Assembly (NCBI GenBank): GCA_028709505.1
Contig: JAQVWW010000036.1
Coordinates: 1 to 8,027, forward strand
DNA from: Eubacteriales bacterium
GTDB taxonomy: Bacteria; Bacillota; Clostridia; Christensenellales; UMGS416
Reading direction: 5' to 3'
Length of the DNA: 8,027 nucleotides
Shown here in pieces: positions 6,105 through 8,027 of the stretch. The first letter of the stretch is position 1, and each line of letters begins with the position of its first letter. The notes beneath the pieces were generated by a model. It did no database searches and was not told the origin of the DNA. It was given only the letters and a program-made list of their open reading frames with translations. The position numbers were made by a program, and so were the translations under genes.

Positions 6105-7400
6105 TTATAACGGGCAATCCTGCTGCAGCAAGCGGTGTGTGAAGCGCCGTTTACCGGCGGCATAGTCGGCCAATATGTGGCCGTTTCCGATGAGTTTATA
6201 CTTATAAATGAGCAATCCTTCCATACCCACCGGCCCGCGGGCATGGATACGGCCGGTGCCGATGCCCACTTCGGCTCCCAAGCCAAAGCAGTACCCGTCG
6301 GCAAAGCGCGTGGAGCAATTGGCGAACACGTCGGCCGAATTGACGCCCTGCAAAAATCGGCTGAGCGTCTGCTGGTTGGCCGATACGATGCTGTCGGTAT
6401 GGCCCGAACCGTAGGTGTTGATGTGATCCATCGCCTCGTCCAGCGACGCCACAACGCGGATGGAGATGACGGCGTCGAGGTATTCGGTCTTCCAGTCCTG
6501 TTCATCGGCCGGCAGGCAGGCGATCATGGCGCGGGTCTTGGGGCAGCCCCGTATCTCTACGCCGTGCCGGGCAAACTCCCGGGCCATCCCGGGCAGGAAC
6601 TCGGCGGCGATAGCTTCGTGCACCAGCAGCGTCTCGGCGGCGTTGCATACGGCCATGTATTGGGTTTTGCTATCCAGCGCTACCTGCAGCGCCATGTGCC
6701 GGTCGGCATCCTTATCCACATATACGTGGCAGATCCCGTCGGCGTGGCCCAGCACCGGGATATGCGAAGTCTCCATAATGTATTTTACAAAGGCGTTGGA
6801 GCCGCGGGGGATGATTAAATCGATGCAGTCGTCCAGCTTGAGCATCTCGCCCACGTCCTCGCGCGTGGTCAGCAGCGCCGCCCAGCCCTCCGGCGCGCCG
6901 GCCTGGAGCGACGCGTGGTAGATGACGCGGTACAGCGCTTCGTTGGTCAGCTGCGCTTCGCGGCCGCCTTTGAGCAGCACGGCGTTGCCCGATTTTAGGC
7001 AAAGCGTGCTGATCTGCACCAGCGCGTCGGGCCGTGACTCGAATATGATACCGATGACGCCGATGGGGCAGCTCTGCCGGTACACCGTCAGGCCCTCGTC
7101 CATCTGCATCGCGTATTGGGTATGGTTGAGCGGATCGTCCATCCGCGCCAGCTGCAAAACGCCCTGCACCACCGTATGCAGCTTGCCTTCGTCGAATTTT
7201 AGCCGCTTCAGCAGCGGCTGGCTCAAGCCTTCGGCCTGGCTGCGCTGTAAATCCTGGGCGTTGGCGGCAAAAATTTCGGCCTTGTGCGCTTCCAATGCCG
7301 TGGCGATGGCCGAAAGGGCGGCGCTGCGCAGCGCGTTATCCGACGCGGCCAGCGCAATGGACGCTTTGCGCGCCTGCTGTGCGTATTTTTTTACCGTCAT
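6105..7400 (-). CDS. proA: Gamma-glutamyl phosphate reductase (glutamate-5-semialdehyde dehydrogenase)
   Basis: Second enzyme of proline synthesis: reduces gamma-glutamyl phosphate to glutamate-5-semialdehyde with NADPH, in the cytoplasm. The 431 residues cover the full length of the family. Visible hallmarks are PIGVIGIIFESRPD (112-125) in the nucleotide-binding part, LIIPRGSNAFV (195-205), the catalytic cysteine C252 in VCNAAETLLVH (251-261), GSGHTDSI (331-338), and the conserved C-terminal region with NCSTRFADGY (361-370) and GLGAEVGIGTGRIHARGPVG (373-392). The segment before the cysteine reads QYMAVCNA where many members have a proline-serine pair, a small variation. The ATG at 7400 has AAGGAGG 6 bases upstream. 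The gene follows the CPBP protease gene by 11 bases, probably in the same transcript. The usual partner proB (glutamate 5-kinase) is not visible. Confidence 0.97.
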   Translation of the reverse strand: MTVKKYAQQARKASIALAASDNALRSAALSAIATALEAHKAEIFAANAQDLQRSQAEGLSQPLLKRLKFDEGKLHTVVQGVLQLARMDDPLNHTQYAMQMDEGLTVYRQSCPIGVIGIIFESRPDALVQISTLCLKSGNAVLLKGGREAQLTNEALYRVIYHASLQAGAPEGWAALLTTREDVGEMLKLDDCIDLIIPRGSNAFVKYIMETSHIPVLGHADGICHVYVDKDADRHMALQVALDSKTQYMAVCNAAETLLVHEAIAAEFLPGMAREFARHGVEIRGCPKTRAMIACLPADEQDWKTEYLDAVISIRVVASLDEAMDHINTYGSGHTDSIVSANQQTLSRFLQGVNSADVFANCSTRFADGYCFGLGAEVGIGTGRIHARGPVGMEGLLIYKYKLIGNGHILADYAAGKRRFTHRLLQQDCPL

Positions 7401-7406
7401 ATCCTG

Positions 7407-7413
7407 CCTCCTT
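7407..7413 (-). promoter_or_regulatory. Ribosome-binding site of proA, overlapping the upstream stop codon
   Basis: AAGGAGG on the minus strand, 6 bases before the proA ATG at 7400. Its first two bases are the last two of the TAA stop (7412-7414) of the protease gene, so the two genes are likely translationally linked. Confidence 0.8.
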
Positions 7414-8027
7414 ATTGCAGCGCATGGAACCTTTCCATCACCCAGTTAAAAAACCCAAAGTCCAATAATATGATGATCAGCATGCCGCCGGCTACCGTAA
7501 GGCCGATGAGCACCCACGATAGCGCATGCACGCCTTTTGCCCGGGGCGCCCAGGGCGTGGGCGTCCATGCGGCGCCGTCCGGTGTCGTCTTTTTTACCGC
7601 CCACAGCAGCAGCGCCACAATACCGATAAAAGGCAGCCCTATCACCAGCCATGACGCCCCCGACGCCAGCATCATCAGCGGCGTCATATCCTGCGCCGTG
7701 TCGATAACGCCCTGTAGCGGCAGATCGCTTATCAGCTGGCTTAGGCGCGCCATCGCGTATTGCATCGCCACCGCCGTCATATTGTAGCTTAGGTGCATGG
7801 CTATCGACGGCCACAGCGAACCGGTCTGCCAGGTCAGCCATCCCAGGCACAGCCCCACCACAAACAGCGTGGGCAACCCCTGATGCTGAAAGTGACACAG
7901 CGCAAACAGCAGCGCCGTCAGCACCAGCGCCGGCCATTTGCGCAACCGCGCCGCCAGCCCCCGCTGCAGGATGCCGCGAAACAGCGGCTCCTCCACCGCC
8001 GCGGCGGTGATGCCCAGGCAAGCCATG
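7412..8027 (-). CDS. CPBP family intramembrane metalloprotease (5' part outside window)
   Basis: Membrane protein of the CPBP (Abi/CAAX-protease-like) family; only the C-terminal 204 or so residues are visible. Counting from the methionine at 8026, the three conserved motifs are present: EEPLFRG with E12, E13 and R17; FALCH with F41 and H45; and HLSYN with H78 and N82. These are the expected catalytic or metal-binding residues, so the enzyme looks intact. Hydrophobic segments lie near 32-46, 51-66, 118-142 and 167-190, and the protein ends in a short tail after the last one. The methionine at 8026 is unlikely to be the start, because family members have several membrane helices before the EExxxR motif. 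Family members act in prenyl-protein processing, bacteriocin immunity or unknown roles; the substrate here cannot be told. Confidence 0.9.
   Translation of the reverse strand, partial: MACLGITAAAVEEPLFRGILQRGLAARLRKWPALVLTALLFALCHFQHQGLPTLFVVGLCLGWLTWQTGSLWPSIAMHLSYNMTAVAMQYAMARLSQLISDLPLQGVIDTAQDMTPLMMLASGASWLVIGLPFIGIVALLLWAVKKTTPDGAAWTPTPWAPRAKGVHALSWVLIGLTVAGGMLIIILLDFGFFNWVMERFHALQ

Noticed and set aside
6135..6818. 227-codon open frame on the plus strand opposite proA
   Set aside because: It is fully antisense to proA, whose frame carries all catalytic motifs. No domain is recognised in the antisense product.
1..8027. CRISPR arrays, tRNA or rRNA genes, insertion sequences, phage genes or a new defence system
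   Set aside because: Nothing of these kinds was seen by reading. There are no regularly spaced repeats, no cloverleaf-like sequence and no transposase or nuclease domains. The CPBP protease is the only gene with a loose link to immunity functions, and its context here is metabolic.

Overview
The window looks like a chromosomal piece of a moderately GC-rich Bacillota (Firmicutes), probably a Clostridia-type bacterium. The reasons are a lipoprotein-type (Gram-positive style) peptide-binding protein, strong AAGGAGG ribosome-binding sites, a near-consensus sigma-A promoter and a CodY-like box in an AT-rich intergenic region between GC-rich genes. The lineage is an inference from these signs, not from a database match. 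All supported genes lie on the minus strand, so transcription runs from high to low coordinates.

Right part (8027 to 6105): the C-terminal part of a CPBP-family intramembrane protease (cut by the window edge) is followed after 11 bases by proA, the second enzyme of proline biosynthesis. The ribosome-binding site of proA overlaps the stop codon of the protease gene, so the two are probably one transcript. No proB or proC is visible. A 251-base AT-rich spacer follows. It holds an inverted repeat just after proA, several short palindromes, a possible CodY box and a good promoter for the next operon.

Left part (5853 to 1): a complete oligopeptide/dipeptide ABC importer operon in the order oppA-oppB-oppC-oppD-oppF, with oppF cut at the left edge. 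OppA is a lipid-anchored binding protein that captures peptides outside the membrane. OppB and OppC form the membrane channel, and OppD and OppF are the paired ATPases that drive import. oppA is separated from oppB by 272 bases that include a perfect 14-bp hairpin, which probably lets the binding protein be made in excess of the transporter core. The four genes oppB to oppF are packed 5 to 7 bases apart.

Together these are ordinary nutrient-uptake and amino-acid biosynthesis genes. I do not see an undescribed system here. The points worth a second look are regulatory: the oppA-oppB hairpin, the CodY-like site, the repeated fusion of stop codons with ribosome-binding sites, and the matched cysteine motifs in both ATPases.
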